Assembly (NCBI GenBank): GCA_040880285.1
Contig: JBBDIT010000029.1
Location: forward strand, 1 to 31,508
DNA from: JANQJA01 sp040880285
Lineage (GTDB): Bacteria; Pseudomonadota; Gammaproteobacteria; Pseudomonadales; Azotimanducaceae
Length of the DNA: 31,508 nt
Direction: 5' to 3'
The translations under genes and the position numbers were made by a program. Position 1 is the first letter of the stretch. Every line of letters begins with the position of its first letter. Below the pieces are notes generated by a model. The model did no database searches, was not told the origin of the DNA, and saw only the letters and a program-made list of their open reading frames with translations. This document shows positions 7,785-16,100 of the stretch, one piece after another.

Positions 7785-8224
7785 CGGAATTTTCAAAGCT
7801 CACCGTCGCCTTTTCCCTGATGTCGTTGCTCGCTGCCTGCAGCGAGCCGGTCTCTTTTATACCCGGTGGTAGCTTGAGTGGCGAGGTGCGCCAACCCCCA
7901 CTTGAGTGGATGGGCGTTCCCGAGACGATTCAGGTGGAAACCAATCCTGTCGATCCATACTCCATCAATATCTGGGCGGTCGATATTGGCGAACACCTGT
8001 ACATTGCCACGGGCGCCGACGGCACGACCTGGAGCGGTTATATCGAGCAAAATCCGAGTGTGCGGGTGCGCGTCGATGGTAATCTGTACGATTTCACTGC
8101 CAGCAAGGTCACCGATCCGGTTGAACACGCTGATGTAGCCGACCTGTATGTGCAAAAATATGAACTTGATCCGGCGGATAACTGGGTCGAGACAGGCATT
8201 GTATTCCGGTTTGATCGGTTGTGA
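7781..8224 (+). CDS. Small lipoprotein of unknown function
   Basis: This 147-residue protein has a lipoprotein signal peptide with a clear lipobox (LLAAC) and the modified cysteine at residue 20. The mature part is about 128 residues and mainly beta-strand in character, with WSGYIEQNPSVRVRVDGNLY as its most distinctive stretch. That stretch vaguely recalls small split-barrel flavin/PNPOx-like domains, but I cannot confirm this and assign no function. Its ATG overlaps the GST stop by 4 bp, indicating translational coupling. No terminator hairpin is obvious in the 152 bp before the next gene. Confidence 0.75.
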   Translation: MTEFSKLTVAFSLMSLLAACSEPVSFIPGGSLSGEVRQPPLEWMGVPETIQVETNPVDPYSINIWAVDIGEHLYIATGADGTTWSGYIEQNPSVRVRVDGNLYDFTASKVTDPVEHADVADLYVQKYELDPADNWVETGIVFRFDRL

Positions 8225-8341
8225 TGGGTGATACCCTGCGAGTCGTGACCGGGGCAAGCATTTCACGGTAAGCCAATTCAATTAAATGAGCGAGTTACCT
8301 GTGCTTTCATACGCCGAGACTTAGAAAAACGCGCTAACTTA

Positions 8342-8370
8342 TTGTTTTTCAATGGTCATGGGAGTAGTAT
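8342..8370 (+). promoter_or_regulatory. Weak candidate promoter for the sensor kinase gene
   Basis: TTGTTT (8342-8347) and TAGTAT (8365-8370) are separated by 17 bp and lie directly before the ATG at 8377. They match the sigma70 consensus at 3 of 6 and 4 of 6 bases. Use of this site would give an almost leaderless message. The GGAG at 8361-8364 could instead be the ribosome binding site, which would rule the promoter out. Confidence 0.2.
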
Positions 8371-8376
8371 TCTCCA

Positions 8377-10117
8377 ATGCCGACCGAAGCTTTGGGCCGT
8401 TATCAGATGCTGGCGGGTATTCCCGCAGGGCTCGGCTCCCTCCAAAATCTGCTCGCTGTCGCAGTTGATCCTAATCCCGACAAACAAAACCTGATTGATG
8501 CCTTCGAGACGGATCCCGCACTGTTGCTGGCGGCATTGGCAATAAGTCGGGAAGCAGCGGGTGACCTGGCGAATTGGCACCAGCATCTTGATGCCCCGAT
8601 TTTGCAGGCTGCCGCGCTCACCCTGGCCGGGCATGCCAATACCGGCATGTTGGCCAGCGGGGAAGGGCACTGGCAACGAGCGATGCGCCAGAGTTTGATT
8701 GCAGATGAGTTGGCCAGGAAGGTGCCAGGCGCGGATCCGGAAACATCGCGTCTTGCCGCACTGTTGGCTGGACTCACTGATGCTGCACCGGACATCGTCC
8801 ATGACCTTGCGAGTCTGGGTTGTAGTCACCTGGTCTGCGATGTCGTGCGTTACCACCGTGAATCTCGGCAGGAACTGGCGGGCACCGCGTCCGTTCTGCG
8901 GGTAGTGGCAACCGCTCACCGACTGTTGAATACACTGGGTAATCCAGACCCGCTGGCCGAGGAATTGGTGGCCTGGGTCGAAGAAATGCTTGGCCTGGAC
9001 CACGATACTGCTTATGAAGGGATTGGTATCGCATCCTGGCGTTACGAGCAGGCGATGCGTAATGTCCGCCAGGTGGACACGGCACAAGCGGTGGCTGATT
9101 CTCATGCCGCGGCCCTTTTTTACCGTGCCTTGCAGAAGTCGCAACCCGACGATGACTTTTTGACCAAAGTCAGCAATAGCGCGCACTACCTGTTTGGTTG
9201 TTCCGGCATCTACCACTTTGAGGTCACGCCTGACCACCAATCACTGGTCACCCNNNNNNNNNNNNNNNNNNNNNNNNNNNNNNNNNNNNNNNNNNNNNNN
9301 NNNNNNNNNNNNNNNNNNNNNNNNNNNNNNNNNNNNNNNNNNNNNNNNNNNNNGTGGGGATCATGCAGGTGCGGTCAGCCTGGATCATTTGAAAGCCCGC
9401 ACTCGCGAAATTATCCACGAAGTCAACAACCCGCTTGCGATCGTGCAGAATTATTTGAAGACCATGGCGATCAAACTGGATGCGAAGTCAGGTACCGACC
9501 TTGCTGTACAAAAGGAAATTGACACCATCTCGACGGAGCTCATGCGTGTCTCAACCCTGCTGCAAAAGTTTGCGCGTATTGGTGATGAAGACACCCTCAC
9601 CTATAGTGACACGGATATCAACCAGTTGATTGTTGAATTGACTGGCCTCGTGGCGGCGGACCGCCAGATTACTGTCGAGCTGCAGCTCGATGAGTCCATC
9701 CCGGTGCTGGAGCTTGCTGGTGATGCCTTGCGACAAGTGTTGCTCAATATAGTAAAGAACGCAGCAGAAGCCATGGATGAGACCAGCTCGCCGCAAGTTT
9801 TCGTCAGCACGCAGGGCGCAGTCAACCTGGGTGGTCGCCACTATCTGGAAATCGTTATCGCCGACAACGGCCCGGGTATGTCGGCAGCCCAGCGGCTTGA
9901 GCTATTCAATAGTGAAGCTGGTGCTAGCGTGTCCACCAAGGGGCAAGGCCGTGGCCTCGGCCTTGGTATCGCCAAGGGTTTGCTGGATGAGATGGGTGGT
10001 TTGATCAGCGTAAGGGATGCCCAGGTCGTCACTGCGGCAAACGGTAACTCGCCAGGTACCAGTTTCCAAATACTGGTTCCATTCGAAGCACTGCAAATTG
10101 AGCGCGGCAAAACCTAA
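8377..10117 (+). CDS. Sensor histidine kinase with HDOD-like N-terminus, interrupted by assembly gap
   Basis: The two flanks of the 9254-9353 gap read as one gene. The first part (8377-9253, about 292 residues) is helical and resembles a degenerate HDOD domain (IPAGLGSLQNLLAV, HWQRAMRQSLIADELA, LLAGL) without a catalytic His-Asp pair. It ends in what looks like the start of a sensory, possibly GAF, domain (AHYLFGCSGIYHFEV). The second part (9354-10117) is a histidine kinase: H-box REIIHEVNNPLAI with the phosphorylated His, N-box NIVKNAAEAM, G1 box DNGPGM and G2 box GRGLGLGIAKGL. The halves are in different frames only because the N run has arbitrary length. No transmembrane segment is visible, so it is probably cytoplasmic. 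The next gene, a response regulator 18 bp downstream, is the natural partner. Confidence 0.8.
9254..9353. other. Assembly gap (100 N) inside the sensor kinase gene
   Basis: This second fixed-length scaffold gap removes the middle of the kinase, probably most of a GAF-type sensor domain, and creates an artificial frame change between the two halves. Confidence 0.99.
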
Positions 10118-10135
10118 TCAATGGGAGTTAACACT

Positions 10136-12289
10136 ATGAGCGCACTGTCAGTAGACGAAGTTACAGCGTACCGGGTCCTGATAGTTGACGATGAGCCGAG
10201 ACAACGCGAATCATTAAGTGAACTGGTGTCGCTCTCGGGTTATTCCGTGGCATCAGCCAGCAGTGCCGCGGAGGCGATTGATCGGTTGGGTGAATGTCGC
10301 TATGACCTGGTGCTCCTTGATCTCAATATGCCAGGTATGTCCGGGTTTCATGTGATAGACCATGTCGTTGAGCACAAGATTCCCTGCAAGGTTGTGGTGG
10401 TCAGTGGAGAGGCCAACTTTGAATCTGCGCGAACTGCGCTCAATAAAGGGGCTTATGACTTCCTGAAAAAACCTTATGTACCGGATGAGTTGTTCGCCAC
10501 GATGAAAAACGCGGCCGCAAGAAATGCACTGGAGCGAGCCAATCAGCAGGTCCGGGAAAAACTGTCTGAGTCGGAGTACTTGCATCGGTTCATCGTTGAT
10601 CACTCGCCCGATATCGTCTTCATGCTGGATCAGGACGGCTGCTTTACATTCCTGAACGATACGGTTTACCAGGCGCTTGGAATGAGCAAACGCGACCTGA
10701 TCGGCCAACACTATTCAGTGCTGGTAGCTGAGCAGAGCAAAAAGCAGGCGAAACATGTATTTACCGAACGTCGCTCAGGCGAACGCAAGTCCCGCAATGT
10801 TGAACTGCAGTTAAAGTGCAAGGATGAGTCCGAATTCCGTTTTTTTGACACGACATCCATGTCAGTCACGCTGAACCAGCATGACGACAGTGATGATGCA
10901 TTTCACGGTACCTACGGTGTCGCCCGGGATATTACCGAACGCAAGCGCGCCCAGGAAGTTATCAACTACCAGGCCTACCATGATCTACTGACCAGTCTGC
11001 CAAACCGGGCGTTGATGGAAGACCGTCTTAACATAGCCATTACACAGGCAAAGCGGAATAACCAGAACCTGGCAGTCATGTTCCTCGATCTTGACCGGTT
11101 CAAATGGGTCAATGACACCATGGGACATACCAAGGGTGATCGCCTGTTGCAGGCAGTCGGCCAGCGTATCGAAAATTGTTTGCGCAAGGGCGATACCCTT
11201 GCACGTTTCGGTGGTGACGAATTCGCATTGGTGTTACCGCAGGTACGGGGTCACCATGACGCATCTACCATTGCCGAGAAGATCCTGAACGAATTAAAAG
11301 AACCGTTTGTGATCGACGACCACGATTTATATGTTAGTGCCAGCATTGGCATAGCCGTCTTTCCGGAAGCTGGACAAACCAGGGAAGCCTTGATCCAGAG
11401 CGCGGACCTTGCCATGTATTCTGTCAAAGACAAGGGCAAGAACGGCTTCGAATTTTTTAAGGAGTCCATGAACGAAACCTCTAACGCGCGCCTCAATACC
11501 GAGCGTCAACTACGACGTGCGCTGGTCAATGATGAATTGCGTGTCTGTTACCAGCCGCAGGTCAATGCCATTACGGAGAAAATTGTCGGGTTCGAGGCGC
11601 TCATACGATGGGAGCATCCCGAGCATGGCCTCGTGTTTCCTAATGACTTTATACCGATAGCCGAAGAGACCGGGTTAATCCTGGAAGTGGGCACTTTTGT
11701 ACTGGAGACGACCTGTCGAGACATCTGTGCCTGGCGGGAGGCAGGTATGGACAATGTACGTGTGTCGGTCAATTTCTCCGCTGCACAAATCGAACAACCC
11801 GACTTTATTGAGCAGATCGTGGAACTACTAAAGCGCCATGACTTGCCGGGTCGGTGTCTCGAAGTCGAGATCACCGAAAACGTCATCATGAACGATATGG
11901 CCAATGTCATCCAGAAACTGCGCCGGTTGACTGCCCTCGGCATCAAGATTGCCGTGGATGACTTCGGTACCGGCTATTCGTCCTTGAGCTACCTGCAACA
12001 GTTCCCCATTAACACACTCAAGATCGACAAGGCTTTCGTCAGTTCCATTAATGTCAGTGAAGGTGGCACCAGCATCGTCAACGCCATTGTAGCCATGGCA
12101 AAGGGCCTGAGCCTGAATCTGGTGGCCGAGGGTGTCGAAACCGATCCGCAGCTTGAATATTTGCGCGAGTTGGGCTGTGCGGAAATCCAGGGTTGGTTGT
12201 TTGGCAAGGCAGAGAGCGCCGAGACGACGCGGGAACTGCTGCAACGCATCGCCGCAGGGGCCAATATTCGTTCGACTATGGTGGCGTAA
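10136..12289 (+). CDS. Response regulator with PAS, GGDEF and EAL domains (cyclic di-GMP turnover)
   Basis: This 717-residue cytoplasmic protein has four parts. The receiver domain (about 10-130) has the acidic pair D18-D19, phosphoacceptor D62 and K112. A PAS domain (about 145-265) ends in ARDITERKRAQE. The diguanylate cyclase domain has an intact GGDEF at 359-363 and an RxxD inhibitory site (R350-D353) exactly five residues before it. The phosphodiesterase domain has EAL at 487-489, SVNFSA, EITENV, DDFGTGYSSLSYL and VAEGVET. Both catalytic sites look competent, so it could make or degrade cyclic di-GMP depending on phosphorylation and PAS input. I chose the ATG at 10136 because GGGAG lies eight bases before it; an ATG at 10121 in frame lacks a good site. 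The kinase immediately upstream is the likely phosphodonor. Confidence 0.93.
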   Translation: MSALSVDEVTAYRVLIVDDEPRQRESLSELVSLSGYSVASASSAAEAIDRLGECRYDLVLLDLNMPGMSGFHVIDHVVEHKIPCKVVVVSGEANFESARTALNKGAYDFLKKPYVPDELFATMKNAAARNALERANQQVREKLSESEYLHRFIVDHSPDIVFMLDQDGCFTFLNDTVYQALGMSKRDLIGQHYSVLVAEQSKKQAKHVFTERRSGERKSRNVELQLKCKDESEFRFFDTTSMSVTLNQHDDSDDAFHGTYGVARDITERKRAQEVINYQAYHDLLTSLPNRALMEDRLNIAITQAKRNNQNLAVMFLDLDRFKWVNDTMGHTKGDRLLQAVGQRIENCLRKGDTLARFGGDEFALVLPQVRGHHDASTIAEKILNELKEPFVIDDHDLYVSASIGIAVFPEAGQTREALIQSADLAMYSVKDKGKNGFEFFKESMNETSNARLNTERQLRRALVNDELRVCYQPQVNAITEKIVGFEALIRWEHPEHGLVFPNDFIPIAEETGLILEVGTFVLETTCRDICAWREAGMDNVRVSVNFSAAQIEQPDFIEQIVELLKRHDLPGRCLEVEITENVIMNDMANVIQKLRRLTALGIKIAVDDFGTGYSSLSYLQQFPINTLKIDKAFVSSINVSEGGTSIVNAIVAMAKGLSLNLVAEGVETDPQLEYLRELGCAEIQGWLFGKAESAETTRELLQRIAAGANIRSTMVA

Positions 12290-12348
12290 CGGTGCCCGTT
12301 GATAATGAGTAATAGACGATGCCGTTATGTGCGCTCGATAGGTGGGCT

Positions 12349-12390
12349 CGAACAGGTGTGTTGAAACAGGTGCGCTGAAACAGGTGCGTT
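12349..12390. repeat. 14-bp tandem repeat, three copies, at the end of the mutase-like gene
   Basis: Three adjacent units, cgaacaggtgtgtt, gaaacaggtgcgct and gaaacaggtgcgtt, differ from one another at only one to four positions. A weaker fourth unit may precede them. The array lies in the 103-bp space between two convergent genes and ends 2 bp before the minus-strand stop codon at 12393-12395. Confidence 0.85.
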
Positions 12391-12392
12391 GA

Positions 12393-12842
12393 TCAGGAGC
12401 CGTGCCTCGCGTTGCCACGTAGGCCCCAGAGTACCAATGCGCTGACAATGACCATGCCGACTGACAATGATAGCAGTGCAAAGGTGATCAGCCCTTCCTG
12501 CATCTGCGAGCCTGTATGATCGCCACCGGCAATCGGCATCATCGAACCGCCTGCACCCCATAGCCCGGCTAACAAGGTCGCCAACCAGTTCGCATAACTA
12601 CTGTAGATTGCGACAGCGAACAGGATCTTACTGGCAAGCATGCCGAGGTTCAGCTGTCCCCAGATGGCGCCCAGGACAAGCAAGAAAGTTCCGTTGATGA
12701 CCCCTTCAAGATGGCTGGTGAGCCCCATGCGGGGGTTTTCCATGGACGGGATCAAAAATCCGCTGACAAGTCCCAGAAGGAAGAGCAGTATACCAAGGCG
12801 CAGGGTCCAACGACCGAAATCAAATCTTGCCGCGTGTTCCAT
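12393..12842 (-). CDS. Hydroxylaminobenzene mutase-like integral membrane protein
   Basis: This 149-residue protein has four hydrophobic helices. It matches my recollection of the HabA/HabB hydroxylaminobenzene mutase family, which rearranges hydroxylaminobenzene to aminophenol during nitroarene breakdown. The supporting stretches are NPRMGLTSHLEGVINGTFLLVLG, split between two helices, then YSSYANWLATLLAGLWGAGGSMMPIAGG and the terminal ALVLWGLRG; the order and spacing fit the family. Many bacteria that do not degrade nitroarenes carry such proteins, so the reaction is not certain. The ATG at 12842 has AGGAG nine bases upstream, and a 16-bp dyad lies about 47 bp ahead of it. The gene is monocistronic and convergent with the cyclic di-GMP regulator. 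Confidence 0.75.
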   Translation of the reverse strand: MEHAARFDFGRWTLRLGILLFLLGLVSGFLIPSMENPRMGLTSHLEGVINGTFLLVLGAIWGQLNLGMLASKILFAVAIYSSYANWLATLLAGLWGAGGSMMPIAGGDHTGSQMQEGLITFALLSLSVGMVIVSALVLWGLRGNARHGS

Positions 12843-12888
12843 TAGTTGATTCTCCTGTTATGAAATTCAAATCTTAAGTGATGTTTGA

Positions 12889-12904
12889 GGTATCAATCGA
12901 TACC
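12889..12904. promoter_or_regulatory. Perfect dyad upstream of the mutase-like gene
   Basis: The sequence ggtatcaatcgatacc has two perfect 6-base arms around four bases. It lies between the mutase-like gene (minus) and the hydrolase gene (plus), about 47 bp upstream of the mutase ATG, so it could be an operator for a local regulator. No regulator gene is adjacent, and I do not recognise the motif. Confidence 0.4.
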
Positions 12905-13061
12905 GTACAACAATTTTAGTTGGTTGTGATAGCGCAACATCTGGTCGGCCCGGCACCAGTACCAGGTCAGGCAGGTCGCCCGAAATCGCAGAGCGTGGGC
13001 TTGCACCGACGCCTGGGATTCAGCAAAGTAGCTGCATCTGAATAGTTGCTGGATCTGGCGC

Positions 13062-13907
13062 GTGAAATTGGCTGAGGTTGGGCAGCGCGCGGGCCTTGCC
13101 ATGATTAACGGCATTGCCCGCAGTGTGCCCCACAAACTGGAAACTGTTGCCTTCGGCGATGACTCGCGTCAGCGCCTGGATTGGTATCGAGTAAAAGGTG
13201 CGATCAGTGATCCTGACGTCCCTCGTCCGACGGTGCTTTTTTATTACGGGGGCAACTGGCGAAGCGGTAAACGAGCCGATTACCGGTTTCTCGCCGATAC
13301 CCTGATGAAACTCGGATGCGATGTCGTTATCCCCGACTACCGGCTTTATCCTGATTATCGCTTCAGTGAGATCATGACGGATGCTGAACTGGCCCTTGCC
13401 ACGATACTCCCGGTAATTCCCAGAGGTGCTCCGTTTTTCCTTATGGGACACTCGGCCGGGGCACAATTGGGCGCGCTGTTAACACTGGATGAAACGCGGC
13501 GTGCATTCAGTGTGAAAGATGGCGTCGATCGCATCAGTGGATTTATCGGTCTCGCTGGTCCCTACGACTTCTATCCGTTTACCGAAGATGATCATTGGGA
13601 TCTGTTTGCACCGGAGGATCACTACCGGCAGTCCCAACCCGTCAACTACGTCCGGGCGGGCGCACCACCCTTGTACCTGCTGCACGGTGAAAAGGACAAT
13701 CGTGTCAGGCGTGGTCATTCGAAGAGCTTGATGGAAAAGCAACTGGCCGCGGGCGGGCAGGCGGAACGTGAAGTCTACGAAGGGCTGGGGCATGTTGATA
13801 TTATTTTGCAATTCTCGCGCTTACACCGGCGCCGAAGCCATGTCGTTCGGCAGGTAGCTGACTTCATCGCACGCCAAAGTCGTGCCTCTTGCGCCTCGGT
13901 ACTTTGA
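13062..13907 (+). CDS. Alpha/beta hydrolase, esterase/kynurenine formamidase-like
   Basis: This 281-residue cytoplasmic hydrolase has a complete predicted triad: nucleophile S131 in GHSAG, acid D212 in GEKDN and H244 in GLGHVD. The oxyanion-hole region reads YYGGNW, the variant of the HGG motif found in the esterase/lipase (BD-FAE) and kynurenine formamidase-like group, and VIPDYRLYP follows as usual. The substrate is unknown, and no tryptophan-catabolic neighbour is present. I use the GTG at 13062; an ATG at 13101 is an alternative that would remove 13 residues, and neither has a strong ribosome binding site. Its 3' end overlaps the convergent MFS gene by 44 bp. Confidence 0.82.
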   Translation: MKLAEVGQRAGLAMINGIARSVPHKLETVAFGDDSRQRLDWYRVKGAISDPDVPRPTVLFYYGGNWRSGKRADYRFLADTLMKLGCDVVIPDYRLYPDYRFSEIMTDAELALATILPVIPRGAPFFLMGHSAGAQLGALLTLDETRRAFSVKDGVDRISGFIGLAGPYDFYPFTEDDHWDLFAPEDHYRQSQPVNYVRAGAPPLYLLHGEKDNRVRRGHSKSLMEKQLAAGGQAEREVYEGLGHVDIILQFSRLHRRRSHVVRQVADFIARQSRASCASVL

Positions 13908-15126
13908 GGCCGAGCACTACCAATGCCGCCAGTAAGTAAAGGCCAAGGAAGGTGATGAATGCAGGCTGGTAATTTCCCGTGGTGTCGTACATCCAGCCAG
14001 CAAAAGGCACGCCGATCATCTGGATCGCTGCCATGGGTGGGCGCATGGCGCCAAGGACCCGGCCGAAAGAGGCTCGACCGAAAACAACGCCGACGATCGC
14101 GCTTTGCATCGGAACGATGCCGCCCATACCGAAGCCAAAGAAACAGGCGCCCACTAAAAAGCCGAAGTAGCCGGGTAGGAACAGCATTAAGAGTTGGCCC
14201 ACGACCTGGAAGCCGATGCCCATCCAAATGGCATGGCGTACATCCCAGCGATCAACCAACGCACCGTAAATCAATTTGCCAAGGACCGCAAAACCGGCGG
14301 TTGCCGATGCAATAAACGACGCCGATACGAGATCGATGCCAGTGTCGGTAAGTCGTGGCACCATATGAATCAGGGTTGCGCTCTGGATACAGAACAATAG
14401 CCCGATGATAGCGACCAGAATCCAGAAGTTCGGGGCACCAATAAAGTCACGGGTACGTAGCGCTGCTTTACGTGGTGGTAGACGTGAAATTTCGGTCTCG
14501 CCGTCCGGCAACAGGCCCACATCCTCTGGTGAAGAAATAACAAAACGCAAGACCAGCGGCACAACCACGATCAATGTGATAACGCCGTAAATCATAAAAC
14601 CTTCGCGCCAGCCGTAAGTGCCGATGAGCCAGGCGCTGATGGCGGGCATAATGACACCGGAAGCGGAAATACCGGTGGCGGCAATTCCAAGCGCGGTCCC
14701 CCTTTTTAGGACGAACCAGTTGGAAACCAGCTTCGCGGTCGACAGCTGGCCCATGGCGCCAGCGCCAAAACCGATAAAGATGCCCAGGACCAGATAAAAT
14801 TGCAGCGGCGTTTCTACGAAGCCCAACAGGAGAAAGCCCGCTCCCATTGCCACAGCGCCCGAGACAATAACGTGTTTTAAAGGGTATCGATCGAGGGCAC
14901 GGCCAATAAAAGGTGCGAGCAGCGCGCCCATCAACTGGGTGACGGTAATACCGACCGAGACGCCGAGGCGGGAGTCACCAAATTCGGCCGCGATGGCTTT
15001 GAAAAATACGCCGTAGGAGTAGAAGAAGAAGCCGACGGCAATAAAATCGACAAAGAAAGCCACGCCGACCATACGCCAACCGACAAAGGAAAAACGTCCG
15101 GGCGGCTTTTGGTCTGGCATTGGCAT
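13864..15126 (-). CDS. MFS transporter, OFA/monocarboxylate-like
   Basis: This inner-membrane carrier of 420 residues has about twelve predicted helices in two halves. The loop between helices 2 and 3 reads GRALDRYPLKHV, the MFS motif A region. The general look, including helix 1 FFVDFIAVGFFFYSYGVFF and the GAGAMGQLSTAKLVSNWF segment, fits the monocarboxylate/oxalate-formate branch of the superfamily. I start at the ATG at 15126 (MPMPDQKPPG); the frame stays open upstream but adds 64 non-membrane residues lying in the divergent promoter region. The ATG at 15120 is equally possible. Divergent transcription from the acyl-CoA operon makes a related organic acid substrate plausible, but this is inference. 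Confidence 0.85.
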   Translation of the reverse strand: MPMPDQKPPGRFSFVGWRMVGVAFFVDFIAVGFFFYSYGVFFKAIAAEFGDSRLGVSVGITVTQLMGALLAPFIGRALDRYPLKHVIVSGAVAMGAGFLLLGFVETPLQFYLVLGIFIGFGAGAMGQLSTAKLVSNWFVLKRGTALGIAATGISASGVIMPAISAWLIGTYGWREGFMIYGVITLIVVVPLVLRFVISSPEDVGLLPDGETEISRLPPRKAALRTRDFIGAPNFWILVAIIGLLFCIQSATLIHMVPRLTDTGIDLVSASFIASATAGFAVLGKLIYGALVDRWDVRHAIWMGIGFQVVGQLLMLFLPGYFGFLVGACFFGFGMGGIVPMQSAIVGVVFGRASFGRVLGAMRPPMAAIQMIGVPFAGWMYDTTGNYQPAFITFLGLYLLAALVVLGLKVPRRKRHDFGVR

Positions 15127-15251
15127 GTTGAAGGATACGACGGATCGGGTTTTCGAAGGGGCGCTATTGTAGCGGAAGGCCGCTGGCAGTGCCGATGTTT
15201 TTTTCCCGCAACCTCTGCTACTTTGGGTTCTTTTACCAAGAGGATGGTTAT

Positions 15252-16076
15252 ATGGCGAGCGAAATCGACACAGGTACCACTGATCTTCTGGCATCACTTT
15301 CAGCCGGGGTGTTAACACTGACGCTCAATCGTCCGGATGCGCGTAATGCCATGTCCGCAGAGATGACGACAGCGCTTGCTGTCCAGCTTGAAAAAGCGGA
15401 ACTGAATCCCGAGGTCAAGTGTCTGGTGCTGACCGGCGCGGGCAAGGGCTTTTGTGCCGGGGGCGACGTCAAAGGGATGGCGGCTAGCGGAGATGGCACG
15501 GTAGGTGACAACACCATTGACGGCGCAATTCATCGCCAGCGGGTCAATCAGCGTGCCACTGCTGGCAAGTTGTTCAAAATGCCAAAGCCGACGATTGCGG
15601 CTCTACCAGGTGCGGCAGCAGGCGCCGGATTGTCCCTGGCATTAGCCTGCGATCTTAGAATCATGTCGAGTAATGCGATTATGACCACGGCTTTCGCGCG
15701 CGTTGGTTTTTCAGGAGATTATGGTGGCACCTGGTTTATGACCCAACTGGTGGGCGCCGGAAGGGCCCGCGAGCTTTATTACCTGTCTGAACGCGTTAGT
15801 GCCGAAGACGCACTGCGCCTTGGACTGGCCAACTGGGTCTGTGATCCCGGGGAGCTGTCGGAAAAGACCCGCGAGATAGCCGAAAAGCTCGCCAGTGGCC
15901 CCACGGTCGCGTATCGCTATATGAAAGAGAACCTGAATCGTGCCATGGTGGCTGAACTCGATGATTGTATGGATCTGGAAGCAACCCACCACATTCACTG
16001 TGGCCAGACAGAGGATCATCGCGAGGCCACAAAGGCCTTTGTGGACAAACGCGAGCCGGTATTCAAAGGTCGATAA
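15252..16076 (+). CDS. Enoyl-CoA hydratase/isomerase family protein (crotonase fold)
   Basis: This 274-residue cytoplasmic crotonase-fold enzyme acts on CoA thioesters. The oxyanion-hole segments CAGGDVKGM and PGAAAGAGLSLALACDL are clear. The first catalytic glutamate of classical hydratases (in GGGCELA) is replaced by serine 128. The second segment reads FARVGFSGDYGGTWF, with Asp156 in the place used by PaaG-type isomerases (PDSGGTW) rather than the usual PE pair. This favours isomerase or another non-hydratase chemistry. I start at the ATG at 15252 because AGAGGA precedes it and the family fold begins soon after; 21 extra codons upstream are unrelated. It is the first gene of a three-gene operon with an SDR and an acyl-CoA dehydrogenase. 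Confidence 0.88.
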   Translation: MASEIDTGTTDLLASLSAGVLTLTLNRPDARNAMSAEMTTALAVQLEKAELNPEVKCLVLTGAGKGFCAGGDVKGMAASGDGTVGDNTIDGAIHRQRVNQRATAGKLFKMPKPTIAALPGAAAGAGLSLALACDLRIMSSNAIMTTAFARVGFSGDYGGTWFMTQLVGAGRARELYYLSERVSAEDALRLGLANWVCDPGELSEKTREIAEKLASGPTVAYRYMKENLNRAMVAELDDCMDLEATHHIHCGQTEDHREATKAFVDKREPVFKGR

Positions 16077-16100
16077 TGACGATAGTAGAGGAGAAGTGAC

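Noticed and set aside
8356..9240. A 294-codon open frame on the minus strand opposite the sensor kinase gene
   Set aside because: The plus-strand frame has clear kinase-associated domain order and continues after the gap. The antisense translation shows no recognisable motif, its composition is unlike a folded protein, and no ribosome binding site is convincing.
11828..12481. A 217-codon minus-strand open frame spanning the EAL region and the 14-bp repeat
   Set aside because: It is antisense to well-conserved EAL motifs and overlaps the mutase-like gene in another frame; the translation is low-complexity and unrecognised.
15171..15204. Hairpin agcggaaggccgct followed by a T run, resembling a plus-strand terminator
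   Set aside because: The stem is only 5 bp, the T run begins 13 bases after it, and no plus-strand gene ends upstream. It lies in a divergent promoter region.
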